NCBI RefSeq assembly: GCF_003856525.1
Contig: NZ_RJVQ01000004.1
Coordinates: 62,001-126,000 of the forward strand
Length of the DNA: 64,000 nt
Direction of reading: 5' to 3'
Source of the DNA: Vibrio viridaestus
Lineage (GTDB): Bacteria; Pseudomonadota; Gammaproteobacteria; Enterobacterales; Vibrionaceae
The stretch's first letter is position 1, and each line of letters opens with the position of its first letter. Below are positions 1 through 9,293 of this stretch, in pieces. Below the pieces are notes generated by a model. It was given only the letters and a program-made list of their open reading frames with translations. It ran no database searches and was not told the DNA's origin. The translations under genes and the position numbers were made by a program.

Positions 1-20
1 ACTAGCCATAAGATGGGCAT
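1..20 (-). CDS. Possible start of endonuclease I gene (partial)
   Basis: An ATG on the minus strand at 20-18 opens a frame that reads MPILWL before the window ends, which would fit the start of a hydrophobic signal peptide. In Vibrio and E. coli, endA (a secreted nuclease) follows sprT in this direction, so the position fits. There is no clear ribosome binding site and only six codons are visible, so this is mainly an inference from gene order. Confidence 0.2.
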
Positions 21-62
21 TTAGTGGTTAAATTGCAAGAGCAGAAAAGAATAAGTTATCGA

Positions 63-557
63 TTATTCATCTTTAATCCATTGCAGCTGGCATTTACAGT
101 GACGGCAAGAATAGAGGGCTTTCCCTCTTTGAATATTGTTGTGTCGCCGAATTGATAGTTGATGTGTGGTGCAATTACAGCGATACGAAAACACTTTTCC
201 GGCGACAGAGCTTACGTCAAATTGATGAGTTGTTTTTGCTGCAACCCCTAAAACTTGTTCCATAATATATTGCCATTCTCTACCGTGAGGCTTTACTCGT
301 CCGTAATAAAAATAAGCCACAAGGTGAGCTAATTCGTGAGGGATAACATCATCAATAAAGGCCTGATGATTTTCTGCAAATAAAACCGGGTTGAGTCGAA
401 TCTCATTTAATTGCAGGTATGCTTTTCCGGCACTTTTTCCGCGTAACTTAAAGTTAATATCCGGACACGGCATGGATTTAGGAAAATGATTATTAATGAT
501 TTTTAGCCACTGATTTAATGCTTGCGTGGCTGTAATCAAAAGCGTTTCTTGATTCAT
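63..557 (-). CDS. sprT: SprT-family zinc metalloprotease-like protein
   Basis: The 164-residue product belongs to the SprT family. The zinc-binding HELAH motif is at residues 74-78, and four cysteines near the C-terminus (in YRCNC and CRHCKC) form the family's zinc ribbon. SprT-like domains are related to the eukaryotic SPRTN protease that acts on DNA-protein crosslinks, but the bacterial role is not settled. The length is normal. It lies downstream of metK in the same direction, behind a strong terminator, so it probably has its own promoter in the short gap 558-603. Confidence 0.9.
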   Translation of the reverse strand: MNQETLLITATQALNQWLKIINNHFPKSMPCPDINFKLRGKSAGKAYLQLNEIRLNPVLFAENHQAFIDDVIPHELAHLVAYFYYGRVKPHGREWQYIMEQVLGVAAKTTHQFDVSSVAGKVFSYRCNCTTHQLSIRRHNNIQRGKALYSCRHCKCQLQWIKDE

Positions 558-603
558 ACGCCTGTGTGGTTCAGAGTTTAAATGCTAAGGTTACCAGAAA
601 AGA

Positions 604-626
604 AAACCCCTGCAGAGCAGGGGTTT
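604..626 (-). terminator. metK terminator
   Basis: A perfect 10-bp stem (AAACCCCTGC / GCAGGGGTTT) with an AGA loop lies 26 bp past the metK stop. On the minus strand it is followed by a T-rich stretch, as expected of an intrinsic terminator. Confidence 0.85.
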
Positions 627-651
627 AAATAAATAGGAAGTACTTAATTTT

Positions 652-1806
652 TTACTTTAGACCAGCAAAGTCACGTAGAATTGAAGCTTTGTCGGTTGCT
701 TCCCAAGGAAACTCTTCACGGCCAAAGTGCCCGTAGGCTGCTGTTTTCTTGTAGATTGGACGCAGTAGATTCAGCATTTCTTGGAGGCCGTATGGACGTA
801 AATCAAAGTGCTGTCTTACCGCTTCAATGATGATTTCCTGAGCTACTTTCTCTGTGCCAAATGTTTCGACCATGATAGATGTTGGATCGGCAACACCGAT
901 TGCGTAAGAAAGCTGAATTTCGCAACGATCTGCAAGCCCTGCTGCAACAATATTTTTTGCAACATAACGTGCAGCGTAGGCTGCTGAACGGTCTACTTTT
1001 GATGGATCTTTACCAGAGAATGCACCACCACCATGACGAGCTGCACCACCGTAAGTATCTACGATGATTTTACGGCCAGTTAGACCACAGTCACCCATTG
1101 GTCCACCAATAACAAAGCGGCCTGTTGGGTTAATGAAGTATTTAGTTTCTTTGGTTAGCCATTCTGATGGTAGAACTGGCTTAATGATTTCTTCCATAAC
1201 AGCTTCACGAAGGTCTGCTGTCGAAATAGAATCTGCATGCTGAGTTGATAGTACAACTGCATCGATGCCGACAATCTTGCCTTCATCATATTGGAAAGTA
1301 ACTTGTGATTTCGCATCTGGGCGCAACCAAGGAAGTGTGCCGTTTTTACGAACTTCAGCTTGACGTTGAACCAGACGGTGTGAGTATGTGATTGGGGCAG
1401 GCATGAAGACTTCTGTTTCATTCGTCGCATAACCAAACATGATTCCTTGGTCACCAGCACCTTGTTCTTTAGGGTCTGACTTGTCTACACCCTGATTGAT
1501 ATCAGGAGACTGTTTACCAATGGTATTTAAGATTGCACATGAGTCAGCATCAAAGCCCATCTCAGAACCCGTGTAGCCAATTTCACGCACTGTATCACGA
1601 GTAAGCTGCTCGATATCTACCCAAGCTGAAGTGGTAACTTCACCACCAACCATGACCATACCTGTTTTAACATACGTCTCACACGCAACACGTGCTTTCG
1701 GGTCTTGCTCAAGGATCGCGTCTAAAACCGCATCAGAGATTTGGTCTGCAATTTTATCAGGATGTCCTTCAGACACCGATTCAGAAGTAAACAGATGCTT
1801 AGCCAT
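652..1806 (-). CDS. metK: S-adenosylmethionine synthetase
   Basis: MetK makes S-adenosylmethionine from methionine and ATP in the cytoplasm. The 384-residue product has the family signatures GHPDK (14-18) and GAGDQG (115-120), and the glycine-rich GGGAFSGKD loop. The frame is open for another 20 codons upstream, but ATG at 1806 gives the conserved N-terminus [15 protein letters not shown] and sits 8 nt from a GGAG ribosome binding site, so I use it. It is divergent from tkt. A MetJ-like operator lies in the shared upstream region, which suggests repression by MetJ when SAM is plentiful. Confidence 0.98.
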   Translation of the reverse strand: MAKHLFTSESVSEGHPDKIADQISDAVLDAILEQDPKARVACETYVKTGMVMVGGEVTTSAWVDIEQLTRDTVREIGYTGSEMGFDADSCAILNTIGKQSPDINQGVDKSDPKEQGAGDQGIMFGYATNETEVFMPAPITYSHRLVQRQAEVRKNGTLPWLRPDAKSQVTFQYDEGKIVGIDAVVLSTQHADSISTADLREAVMEEIIKPVLPSEWLTKETKYFINPTGRFVIGGPMGDCGLTGRKIIVDTYGGAARHGGGAFSGKDPSKVDRSAAYAARYVAKNIVAAGLADRCEIQLSYAIGVADPTSIMVETFGTEKVAQEIIIEAVRQHFDLRPYGLQEMLNLLRPIYKKTAAYGHFGREEFPWEATDKASILRDFAGLK

Positions 1807-1870
1807 AATTGCTCCACTTAAGTTACAAGCAAGAGCCTGTATCTCTTGCTTTAATAATACGTACACACAT

Positions 1871-1894
1871 AGGTGTTTTTACATCTAGACGTCT
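1871..1894. promoter_or_regulatory. MetJ-like operator (met boxes) upstream of metK
   Basis: Positions 1887-1894 read AGACGTCT, a perfect met box. The two preceding 8-bp units (1879-1886 and 1871-1878) each match 5 of 8 positions, giving the tandem layout that MetJ dimers need. A TAGAAT hexamer just upstream on the minus strand (1896-1901) is a candidate metK -10, so bound MetJ would block the promoter. The MetJ assignment rests on motif and position only. Confidence 0.75.
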
Positions 1895-2124
1895 ATTCTA
1901 GTTTTTGACAACCGAAATACAAGCGTTTTTTGACATAAATTAAATTTTGAACAATTACTTCAATTATTCATTGACATAACATTAACAAAGTTAATGATTT
2001 CGCTCGGGATAAAGCCCACGAAATTGCTGTCTCAGAGTAGTAATCGTTTGCACAGCGATAAGCCCTTTGCGACAATACGCGCAGTTTTTTCCAACCAAAC
2101 TCTTATATGACTTTAGGAGCTCAA

Positions 2125-4122
2125 ATGTCATCTGACAAACGTCTAGCAAATGCAATACGCGCACTAAGCATGGATGGTGTGCAGAAAGCAAATTCAGGCC
2201 ACCCTGGTGCACCAATGGGAATGGCAGATATTGCTGAAGTACTTTGGCGTTCACACTTGAATCACAACCCTGCTAACCCTAACTGGGCTGATCGCGACCG
2301 TTTCGTTCTATCTAACGGTCATGGTTCAATGCTGCTTTATTCTTTGCTGCATCTTTCTGGCTATGATCTTTCAATCGACGATTTAAAGAACTTCCGTCAG
2401 TTGCATTCAAAAACACCTGGTCACCCAGAGTATGGTTATACCGCTGGTGTTGAGACGACAACAGGTCCTTTGGGCCAAGGCATCACAAATGCTATCGGTA
2501 TGGCACTGGCTGAAAAATCGTTGGCTGCTCAATTCAACCGTGAAGGGCATGATGTTGTTGATCACTACACATATGCGTTTTTAGGTGATGGTTGCTTGAT
2601 GGAAGGTATCTCTCATGAAGCGTGCTCACTTGCTGGTACTTTGGGACTTGGTAAGCTGATTGCGTTTTGGGATGATAATGGTATCTCTATCGATGGTCAT
2701 GTGGAAGGTTGGTTTACTGACGATACGCCAAAACGCTTTGAGGCGTATGGTTGGCAAGTGATTCCTGCTGTTGATGGACATGACTCAGATGCTATCAACA
2801 AAGCGATTGAAGATGCGAAAGCCGATCCGACTCGTCCTACCCTTATTTGTACGAAAACCATTATTGGTTTTGGTTCACCAAACAAAGCTGGCTCACATGA
2901 AAGTCATGGCGCGCCTCTAGGCGCTGAAGAGATTCAGGCTGCAAGAGAGTTTCTTGGTTGGGAATACGGACCATTTGAAATCCCTCAAGATATCTATGCT
3001 GCGTGGAATGCGAAAGAGGCGGGTCAGGCAAAAGAAGCGGATTGGAATGCAAAATTTGCGGCTTATGAAGCTGCTTATCCTGAACTGGCGGCTGAATTTA
3101 AGCGTCGTGTTGCGGGTGAGCTTCCAGCTGATTGGGCAGAAAAATCATCAGCGATTATTGCTGAGCTTCAAGCAAATCCTGCCAATATAGCGTCTCGCAA
3201 AGCCTCGCAAAATGCGTTGGAAGCGTTTGGTAAGTTACTACCTGAATTCATGGGCGGTTCTGCTGACTTAGCGCCATCTAACCTGACGATGTGGTCTGGT
3301 TCTAAATCACTGACAGCCGAGGATGCCTCTGGTAACTATATCCACTACGGTGTGCGTGAATTTGCCATGACGGCAATTATTAACGGTATCGCTCTTCATG
3401 GTGGTTTTGTTCCTTACGGCGCAACTTTCTTAATGTTTATGGAATATGCACGCAATGCAATGCGCATGGCTGCATTGATGAAGATCCAAAACATTCAGGT
3501 TTACACTCATGATTCGATTGGTCTGGGTGAAGACGGTCCGACACACCAACCAGTTGAACAGATGGCTTCATTGCGTGTTACGCCTAACATGAGTACATGG
3601 CGCCCATGCGATCAGGTTGAATCAGCCGCTGCCTGGAAGTTTGCGATTGAGCGTAAAGACGGCCCTACAGCAATGGTTTTCTCTCGTCAGAATCTTGCTC
3701 AACAGGAACGTAATGAGGAACAATTAGCAAATATTACCAAAGGTGCTTACGTCCTTAAAGATTGTGCTGGAACGCCTGACTTAATATTGATTGCAACAGG
3801 ATCTGAAGTTGAGCTTGCCGTTAATGCTGCTGCGGAATTGACGGCACAGGGTAAACTGGTACGAGTTGTTTCAATGCCTTCAACGGATGTATTTGATAAG
3901 CAGGATAATGCTTACAAAGAATCGGTTCTACCGGCGTCGGTTACCGCTCGTATTGCTATTGAAGCGGGTATCGCTGATTACTGGTACAAATATGTTGGTT
4001 TTGGTGGCAAAGTCATCGGCATGACCAGTTTCGGTGAATCAGCTCCTGCGGGTGAACTGTTTAAACTGTTTGGTTTCACTGTTGAAAATGTTGTGAAAAC
4101 TGCAAACGACATACTTGCGTAA
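2125..4122 (+). CDS. tkt: Transketolase
   Basis: Transketolase moves two-carbon units between sugar phosphates in the non-oxidative pentose phosphate pathway, using thiamine diphosphate and a divalent metal. The 665-residue product closely follows E. coli TktA from [17 protein letters not shown] onward, with the cofactor-binding GDGCLMEG motif and the active-site region [12 protein letters not shown] start six codons earlier (2107) is possible, but ATG 2125 follows an AGGAGC ribosome binding site and gives the usual N-terminus. It is followed by a bidirectional terminator shared with the convergent irgB gene. Confidence 0.97.
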   Translation: MSSDKRLANAIRALSMDGVQKANSGHPGAPMGMADIAEVLWRSHLNHNPANPNWADRDRFVLSNGHGSMLLYSLLHLSGYDLSIDDLKNFRQLHSKTPGHPEYGYTAGVETTTGPLGQGITNAIGMALAEKSLAAQFNREGHDVVDHYTYAFLGDGCLMEGISHEACSLAGTLGLGKLIAFWDDNGISIDGHVEGWFTDDTPKRFEAYGWQVIPAVDGHDSDAINKAIEDAKADPTRPTLICTKTIIGFGSPNKAGSHESHGAPLGAEEIQAAREFLGWEYGPFEIPQDIYAAWNAKEAGQAKEADWNAKFAAYEAAYPELAAEFKRRVAGELPADWAEKSSAIIAELQANPANIASRKASQNALEAFGKLLPEFMGGSADLAPSNLTMWSGSKSLTAEDASGNYIHYGVREFAMTAIINGIALHGGFVPYGATFLMFMEYARNAMRMAALMKIQNIQVYTHDSIGLGEDGPTHQPVEQMASLRVTPNMSTWRPCDQVESAAAWKFAIERKDGPTAMVFSRQNLAQQERNEEQLANITKGAYVLKDCAGTPDLILIATGSEVELAVNAAAELTAQGKLVRVVSMPSTDVFDKQDNAYKESVLPASVTARIAIEAGIADYWYKYVGFGGKVIGMTSFGESAPAGELFKLFGFTVENVVKTANDILA

Positions 4123-4150
4123 TTCTTCTAGGATTAAGCTGTTTAAGTTT

Positions 4151-4175
4151 AAAGGCCGATCAAAGATCGGCCTTT
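4151..4175. terminator. Bidirectional terminator between tkt and irgB
   Basis: A perfect 11-bp stem (AAAGGCCGATC / GATCGGCCTTT) with an AAA loop has A-rich and T-rich flanks, so it can work in both directions. It overlaps the last codons of the convergent LysR gene. Confidence 0.85.
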
Positions 4176-5077
4176 GTCATTTTTAACCAATGTGTAGGAC
4201 GATGCTCTTTAATCTTATGTAAGAACGCGGTGACTTTCTGCGGCTGGCGACCCTGAGGCGTGTAAGCGCAGATTTCCAAAGGTTGAGTATACCAACCTGG
4301 TAAACACGAAATCAGTTGAGATGGATGAGCTTGATTAAACTTCGCTACCATGCCGACGGGCATGAGACCGATACCTCTGCCTTTGACTATGGCATCGAGC
4401 TGAAGAACGGAGTTATCACTTTTTAAACGGCTTATGGGTCTTTCGAAGTAAAATGATTCTTCATTTGGGTGCATCAACCAATGGCCATTTTGTCCAGTCT
4501 CAGCGAAGTCCACCCAGCGGTGATCTTTCAAATCTCTGGGATGGTCTAGTTCTGGGTTGTTCGCAATGTATTGTGGTGATGCATACACGCTGCAGTACCA
4601 ATGACCAAGCGTCTCCTTCCGCCATTTTAATCCGTCTATTCTGCCAATCCATAAAATGAGGTCTGGTTGTACGTCAGAGGCATTTTCGTGATATTGGCTG
4701 ACCAATCGAATCGAGACATCTGGATTCTCTTCAAGAAATTCATCAATCATTTGACTGAGCCAGCCTCGAATCAGTCCGTTGTTTGCAACGATAAAAAGCT
4801 CACCCGATACACGATTATTGAGATGTTGTAATGCAAACGCATTTTCGTCCGACAGCGTCATTAATTTTTCACAATATTCGAAAAATATTTCCCCGGCTTT
4901 CGTGATAACTAATTTGTTGCCCTGCCTGGTTACCAGACTATGTCCAACATCATTTTCTAGTTGAGTAATTCTGCGACTCAAGGTGGATTTAGGTTGATTA
5001 AGGTATTTTGCGGCAGAGGTTAAACTTTGATGTTTGTATAAAGCATGAAACGCTCTAATGCTAACCAGATCCTGCAC
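4160..5077 (-). CDS. irgB: LysR-family regulator, IrgB-like
   Basis: The 305-residue product has a LysR-type winged helix-turn-helix at about residues 1-60 (SLTSAAKYLNQPKSTLSRRI) and a periplasmic-binding-like effector domain after it. It is divergent from the siderophore receptor at 5201, the arrangement of irgB/irgA in V. cholerae, where IrgB activates irgA under iron limitation. The intergenic region is 123 bp and has a Fur-like box. The name is based on neighbour and family; binding was not tested. Confidence 0.85.
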   Translation of the reverse strand: MQDLVSIRAFHALYKHQSLTSAAKYLNQPKSTLSRRITQLENDVGHSLVTRQGNKLVITKAGEIFFEYCEKLMTLSDENAFALQHLNNRVSGELFIVANNGLIRGWLSQMIDEFLEENPDVSIRLVSQYHENASDVQPDLILWIGRIDGLKWRKETLGHWYCSVYASPQYIANNPELDHPRDLKDHRWVDFAETGQNGHWLMHPNEESFYFERPISRLKSDNSVLQLDAIVKGRGIGLMPVGMVAKFNQAHPSQLISCLPGWYTQPLEICAYTPQGRQPQKVTAFLHKIKEHRPTHWLKMTKADL

Positions 5078-5169
5078 CGTGTCCTCCTATAGATGTTCCA
5101 AATATGGAACGAGCAATTCCTTGTTTTTACCTATGCAAGGAAATTCTTTTATGAATAATACGTATGAAA

Positions 5170-5188
5170 TTAATAATTATTATCATTT
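5170..5188 (+). promoter_or_regulatory. Fur-like box upstream of irgA
   Basis: This AT-rich stretch (TTAATAATTATTATCATTTA region) resembles the 19-bp Fur consensus made of GATAAT-type hexamers. It lies about 13 bp upstream of the irgA start and so could block initiation when iron is plentiful. irgA is a known Fur target in V. cholerae. Confidence 0.6.
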
Positions 5189-5200
5189 AGGATTTTTGCT

Positions 5201-7150
5201 ATGTCTACTCATTTTGCAATCAAGGCACCTAAATTGTCATTCTTATCTGTTGCCGTGCTGTCTTCTTTCTCAACATTTGCCGCTGCTACACCGGATCAAA
5301 CTGACGATACTGTTGTGGTTACTGCATCTGGTTATGATCAGTCACTTAAAAATGCATCAGCGAGCGTTTCGGTGGTAACACGTGAGCAACTTGAATCGAA
5401 ATATTATCGCGACATTACGGATGTTCTATCGGATGTCCCTGGGGTTATCATCACTGGTGGTGGCGATAAAACAGATATTTCGATTAGAGGTATGGGTTCT
5501 AGTTATACATTGATTCTGGTCGATGGTAAGCCAATATCTACTAGAGCTACTCGACCAAACAGTGATAATTCAGGTATTGAGTCGGCATGGCTTCCACCTC
5601 TTGAAGCCATTGAGCGCATTGAAGTCATTAAAGGACCGATGTCTACATTATACGGTTCTGATGCAATGGGAGGGGTGATAAACATTATTACTCGCAGAGC
5701 AACAGAAGATTGGACCGGCAGTATTCAGTTAGGTACCGTTTACCAAGAAAACCGCAACTCCGGTGATGAACAAAGCGTTAACTTTTATGTTACAGGACCT
5801 ATTTCGGATAAGGCGACTCTGCAAATTTATGGGCAGAATCAGCAAAGAGATGAAGATAATATTACCAATGGTTACTCTGATAAAAGCTTGCAAAGTATTG
5901 GCTCAAAGCTCAATTATCAGGTCAATGATGATCATGAAATCATTGTCGATGCGTCAGTCAATAAGCAGGAACGACGTTCTAATGCAGATAAGTCTTACGA
6001 TGCTAGTGGGACATACGCATCCGGGACTTATTCTGAAAATAAATACCAGCGAACCAGTGCGTCATTGGAGCATAAGGGGCGTTGGAATATTGGTCAGTCA
6101 GATACGTTTCTTCAATATGAATATACGAAAAACCCATCGCGTTCAATAAATCTGCAAAACACCGATTTTAAATCAACAATGGTGATCCCTTTTGAGGTTC
6201 ATACCCTTTCATTTGGTATGCAGGGAGAATATGAAAAGATCCATGATGAGACGACAAACACTGGAGGAGATCTAACCAAGCTTTCTAAATATTCTGCCGC
6301 ATTATTTGCAGAAGACGAATGGCGAGTGTTTGATGATATCTCTGTTATCGGTGGTATTCGTTATGACTATGATGAAAATTATGGGTCGCACTTCAGCCCT
6401 CGTTTGTATTCTGTCTGGAATATTAATGAGGCATGGACGCTCAAAGGTGGTGTCTCAACAGGATTTAAGGCTCCGAGTCTAAAACAGTCTAATGCTGATT
6501 GGGTCTCTGTCAGTCATGGTGGTGACCGATACGGAAATCCAGACTTAGAGCCAGAGACTTCTGTGACTGAAGAAATTAGCTTAGCTTACCAAAATGAACA
6601 AGGGCTAAAAGCGTCATTAGGATTATTTAATAATGACTTCAATGACATGATTTCGACAGAAACGTGTACGGCTTCAACATGTGATACCTTAACGAATCAG
6701 TGGAGTAGCACTAATAAACGGTATGTAAACATTGATGAGGCGGTAACTCGTGGTGTTGAAGCTTCCATCGATACACCATTGACAGAAACGTTGGATTTTA
6801 AAGTAAGTTATACCTACACATATACCAAACAAAAAACGGGTGATAGTGCGGGTGAACCATTGAATAATTTCCCTGAGCATTTAGCCTCTGCAAACCTTGA
6901 CTGGCAGGCAACAGATAAATTGATGAGCTGGGCAAAAGTAACCTACCACGGTGAAGAGGCGACAGATACTGGTGACGATATCGTTCCGTCTTATACCTTT
7001 GTCGATACTGGCGTTACTTACGACTTAGCTGATAACGTCAAGCTAAAAGCAGCCGTTTATAACTTACTGGATAAAGACATAGACTACGATACGTATGGTT
7101 ATGTTGAAGATGGTCGTCGTTACTGGTTAGGTATGGACATCAATTTTTAA
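5201..7150 (+). CDS. irgA: TonB-dependent catecholate siderophore receptor, IrgA-like
   Basis: This outer-membrane receptor imports iron-siderophore complexes using TonB energy; V. cholerae IrgA takes up enterobactin. The 649-residue product has a signal peptide ending near residue 28 (SFSTFAA), a TonB box at DTVVV (36-40), a plug domain with SIRGMGSSYTLILVDGK and YGSDAMGGVINIITR, and a 22-strand-type barrel ending in a terminal phenylalanine. Similarity to V. cholerae IrgA runs along the whole length, including the C-terminal GYVEDGRRYWLGMDI. The start has a TAGGA ribosome binding site 8 nt away. Confidence 0.92.
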   Translation: MSTHFAIKAPKLSFLSVAVLSSFSTFAAATPDQTDDTVVVTASGYDQSLKNASASVSVVTREQLESKYYRDITDVLSDVPGVIITGGGDKTDISIRGMGSSYTLILVDGKPISTRATRPNSDNSGIESAWLPPLEAIERIEVIKGPMSTLYGSDAMGGVINIITRRATEDWTGSIQLGTVYQENRNSGDEQSVNFYVTGPISDKATLQIYGQNQQRDEDNITNGYSDKSLQSIGSKLNYQVNDDHEIIVDASVNKQERRSNADKSYDASGTYASGTYSENKYQRTSASLEHKGRWNIGQSDTFLQYEYTKNPSRSINLQNTDFKSTMVIPFEVHTLSFGMQGEYEKIHDETTNTGGDLTKLSKYSAALFAEDEWRVFDDISVIGGIRYDYDENYGSHFSPRLYSVWNINEAWTLKGGVSTGFKAPSLKQSNADWVSVSHGGDRYGNPDLEPETSVTEEISLAYQNEQGLKASLGLFNNDFNDMISTETCTASTCDTLTNQWSSTNKRYVNIDEAVTRGVEASIDTPLTETLDFKVSYTYTYTKQKTGDSAGEPLNNFPEHLASANLDWQATDKLMSWAKVTYHGEEATDTGDDIVPSYTFVDTGVTYDLADNVKLKAAVYNLLDKDIDYDTYGYVEDGRRYWLGMDINF

Positions 7151-7172
7151 GTAATCTAATTGATTGAAAATT

Positions 7173-7201
7173 AAGGCTCTGTTTACCAACAGGGCCTTTT
7201 T
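7173..7201 (+). terminator. irgA terminator
   Basis: An 11-bp stem with one wobble pair (AAGGCTCTGTT / AACAGGGCCTT), a TACC loop and a following run of T residues lie 22 bp past the irgA stop. Confidence 0.85.
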
Positions 7202-7304
7202 TATATGGAAAAATTTACCTGTAAGGTTTGTATTTATTACCGCAGCTTTGACTGAATGCTTACCGCGGTATGACTAAGTTACTGATTGTATTTGCTTTAA
7301 TTAC

Positions 7305-7320
7305 TTGGCATGGAATTGGC
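7305..7320 (+). promoter_or_regulatory. Sigma-54 type promoter element
   Basis: TTGGCATGGAATTGGC has GG and GC exactly 10 bp apart, as RpoN promoters require, and the -24 half (TTGGCA) is ideal; the -12 half (TTGGC) is one base off TTTGC/TTGC types. It lies 42 bp upstream of the lipoprotein start. A sigma-54 activator gene is encoded 2 kb downstream. Confidence 0.6.
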
Positions 7321-7361
7321 ACTAATTCTCAGACACATGAAAAATCGATTAGGAGATTATA

Positions 7362-7568
7362 ATGAATAAGAGATTAACGAAACCAGTTGCTATGATGTTA
7401 CTTACGACAGCAATGGCATTCGGCCTAACCGCGTGTAGTGATGACAATACAACAGCAGAAGATGTTGGTGAACAGATTGATCAAACCGTCACAGATACCG
7501 GTAACGCGATAGAAGACAAATGTGAAGATGTGAAAGAAGAAGCAGGTGCAGAAGATACTGACTGCTAA
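7362..7568 (+). CDS. Small acidic lipoprotein, function unknown
   Basis: The 68-residue product has a charged N-terminus, a hydrophobic stretch and a lipobox LTAC with the lipidated cysteine at residue 25, so it should be a lipoprotein. The mature part (about 44 residues) is highly acidic, with two later cysteines (in DKCEDV and DTDC) that could form a disulfide. I do not recognise a family beyond general similarity to small stress lipoproteins. A GGAG ribosome binding site precedes the ATG. A sigma-54 type promoter lies upstream, and the phosphatase-kinase fusion gene follows by 69 bp. Confidence 0.8.
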   Translation: MNKRLTKPVAMMLLTTAMAFGLTACSDDNTTAEDVGEQIDQTVTDTGNAIEDKCEDVKEEAGAEDTDC

Positions 7569-7591
7569 ACATCATGCAGAGTCATTTGTAT

Positions 7592-7611
7592 GCTCCCACA
7601 GATGTGGGAGC
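7592..7611 (+). terminator. Intercistronic hairpin
   Basis: A perfect 9-bp stem (GCTCCCACA / TGTGGGAGC) with a 2-nt loop lies between the lipoprotein and the next gene. No T-run follows, so it is more likely to lower read-through or stabilise the upstream message than to stop transcription fully. Confidence 0.5.
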
Positions 7612-7637
7612 GCTATCAATGATAGGGTGGTATCTTT

Positions 7638-9293
7638 ATGTTTCCTTTTAAGTATTATTTTTTTTCAGGCCTCGCATTCGCATTTCTCGCACTAATTTCC
7701 CCGTTTATTTTTCTACAGTTTTTATTTTTATGGACTTCAGCCTCGTTACTTGTGGTTGCTTGGGCATACTACGGAAACCATGGCCGTATATTCCGTAAGT
7801 CTGAGAACGGTCGAATTCCTATTGCGATCAGAGCTTTTTTTATTCCCTTTCTTGTTGGTGTCCACATTTACAATTACGTCGTGCGTAAACAAAACCCGAA
7901 TCCTGCTATTCAGGAAATAGAATCAGGCATCTTTGTTGCTTCGAGATTACTTCCTTCCGATGTCGATAATCTTAAAGAAATGAAAGTCGACGCAGTGCTT
8001 GATGTGACGGCAGAATTTGATGGTTTGAATATGACACTGTTAGGCAGTGATGTGTCCTATCTGAATGTACCCGTTCTTGATCATTCTTACCCAGATCCGA
8101 AATCATTACATGAAGCCGTTGAATGGGCGATCCAAGAGAGACAGCAGGGGAAATCTGTTGTTATCCATTGTGCCTTAGGAAAAGGGAGGTCGGTTTTAGT
8201 TTTGTGTTGTTATCTTATATCTCAGCACCCAGAGCTAGAACCAGATGAAGTCATTGAAAAAGTTCAAAGTATTCGAACTATTGCTCGGCTCAATCATGCC
8301 CAGTACCGAGCCTATTTACAATACGCGGAGTCGATACGTTCAGATGACAAGACAGTATCGACCTCTGAGCAGAAAAAACCTTCACTTTGGATTATTGCTA
8401 ATCCCGTATCTGGTGGTGGTAAATGGGAAGAAAGTAAACCGCTAGTGATGCACAACCTCGAGCCCTTTTATACCGTAAGCATTCGAGAAACGACACCAGA
8501 CGTAACCGCCAAGTCTTTGGCACAGGAAGCGTTAGACAATGAAGCTCATGTTGTGGTCGCTGCAGGTGGTGATGGAACGGTAAATGAGGTTGCCAGTATT
8601 CTCAAGGGTTCAAAGAGTATTCTTGCGATCCTTCCTCTCGGTACCGCAAATTCGTTAGCTCATGCATTATTGGGCGTGCGGTCTAAGGTATTTCCTATCG
8701 ATACAGCGTGCGATGCAATCACACATGGTGAGCTGACAAAAATGGATACAGCGTTATGCAATGAGGAATTTGCCATCATGGTTGTTGCCATCGGTTTCGA
8801 ACAACAAATGATAGAACATGCGAGTCGTGAAGCAAAAAATGATAAGGGGCAGTTAGCTTATCTGGAAGGGCTTTTTAACGCTGTGTCAGATGGGGATGTT
8901 ATGCATCTCAATGTGACTTTTGATCATGATAACGTCAGACAGATTGATACGGGTAGTTTTGTCATTGCTAATGCGGCGCCGTTCTCGACGTTATTGGCAC
9001 AAGGGAATGGGCAGCCTGATAGTCGAGATGGTTTATTCGATATCACTTGGTTAGATCCTGATGCGAATGGTGGTAATAACCTACTATCTCTGTCTGAGCT
9101 GTTACGGGCCAAATATGACAATAACCTGAAGTCTGTTAAGCATCATCAAGCAAGTCATATTGAGTTGGAAGATAAAGATGGCGAAAAAATAAGTTATGTT
9201 TTGGATGGAGAGTTGCGAGAAGCGGATAAATTAGACATGGTTTTAGAGCCAGCATCACTGAGAATACTGACTCTCGGAACAAAGAACAATTAA
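7638..9293 (+). CDS. Dual-specificity phosphatase and diacylglycerol kinase-like fusion protein
   Basis: The 551-residue product has three parts. Residues 5-45 and about 65-82 are hydrophobic, so it should be membrane-bound. Residues about 95-235 form a dual-specificity phosphatase domain, with the cysteine signature HCALGKGRS (177-185, nucleophile C178) and a plausible general acid D148. Residues about 248-548 form a diacylglycerol kinase/YegS-type catalytic domain, with GGDGT at 310-314 and the loop PLGTAN at 333-338. It may phosphorylate a membrane lipid, but the substrate is unknown. Its stop overlaps by 4 bp the convergent sigma-54 regulator gene. Confidence 0.88.
   Translation: MFPFKYYFFSGLAFAFLALISPFIFLQFLFLWTSASLLVVAWAYYGNHGRIFRKSENGRIPIAIRAFFIPFLVGVHIYNYVVRKQNPNPAIQEIESGIFVASRLLPSDVDNLKEMKVDAVLDVTAEFDGLNMTLLGSDVSYLNVPVLDHSYPDPKSLHEAVEWAIQERQQGKSVVIHCALGKGRSVLVLCCYLISQHPELEPDEVIEKVQSIRTIARLNHAQYRAYLQYAESIRSDDKTVSTSEQKKPSLWIIANPVSGGGKWEESKPLVMHNLEPFYTVSIRETTPDVTAKSLAQEALDNEAHVVVAAGGDGTVNEVASILKGSKSILAILPLGTANSLAHALLGVRSKVFPIDTACDAITHGELTKMDTALCNEEFAIMVVAIGFEQQMIEHASREAKNDKGQLAYLEGLFNAVSDGDVMHLNVTFDHDNVRQIDTGSFVIANAAPFSTLLAQGNGQPDSRDGLFDITWLDPDANGGNNLLSLSELLRAKYDNNLKSVKHHQASHIELEDKDGEKISYVLDGELREADKLDMVLEPASLRILTLGTKNN

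Noticed and set aside
652-1866. Longer metK starting at 1866
   Set aside because: The extra 20 residues are not found in MetK proteins, and ATG 1806 has its own ribosome binding site.
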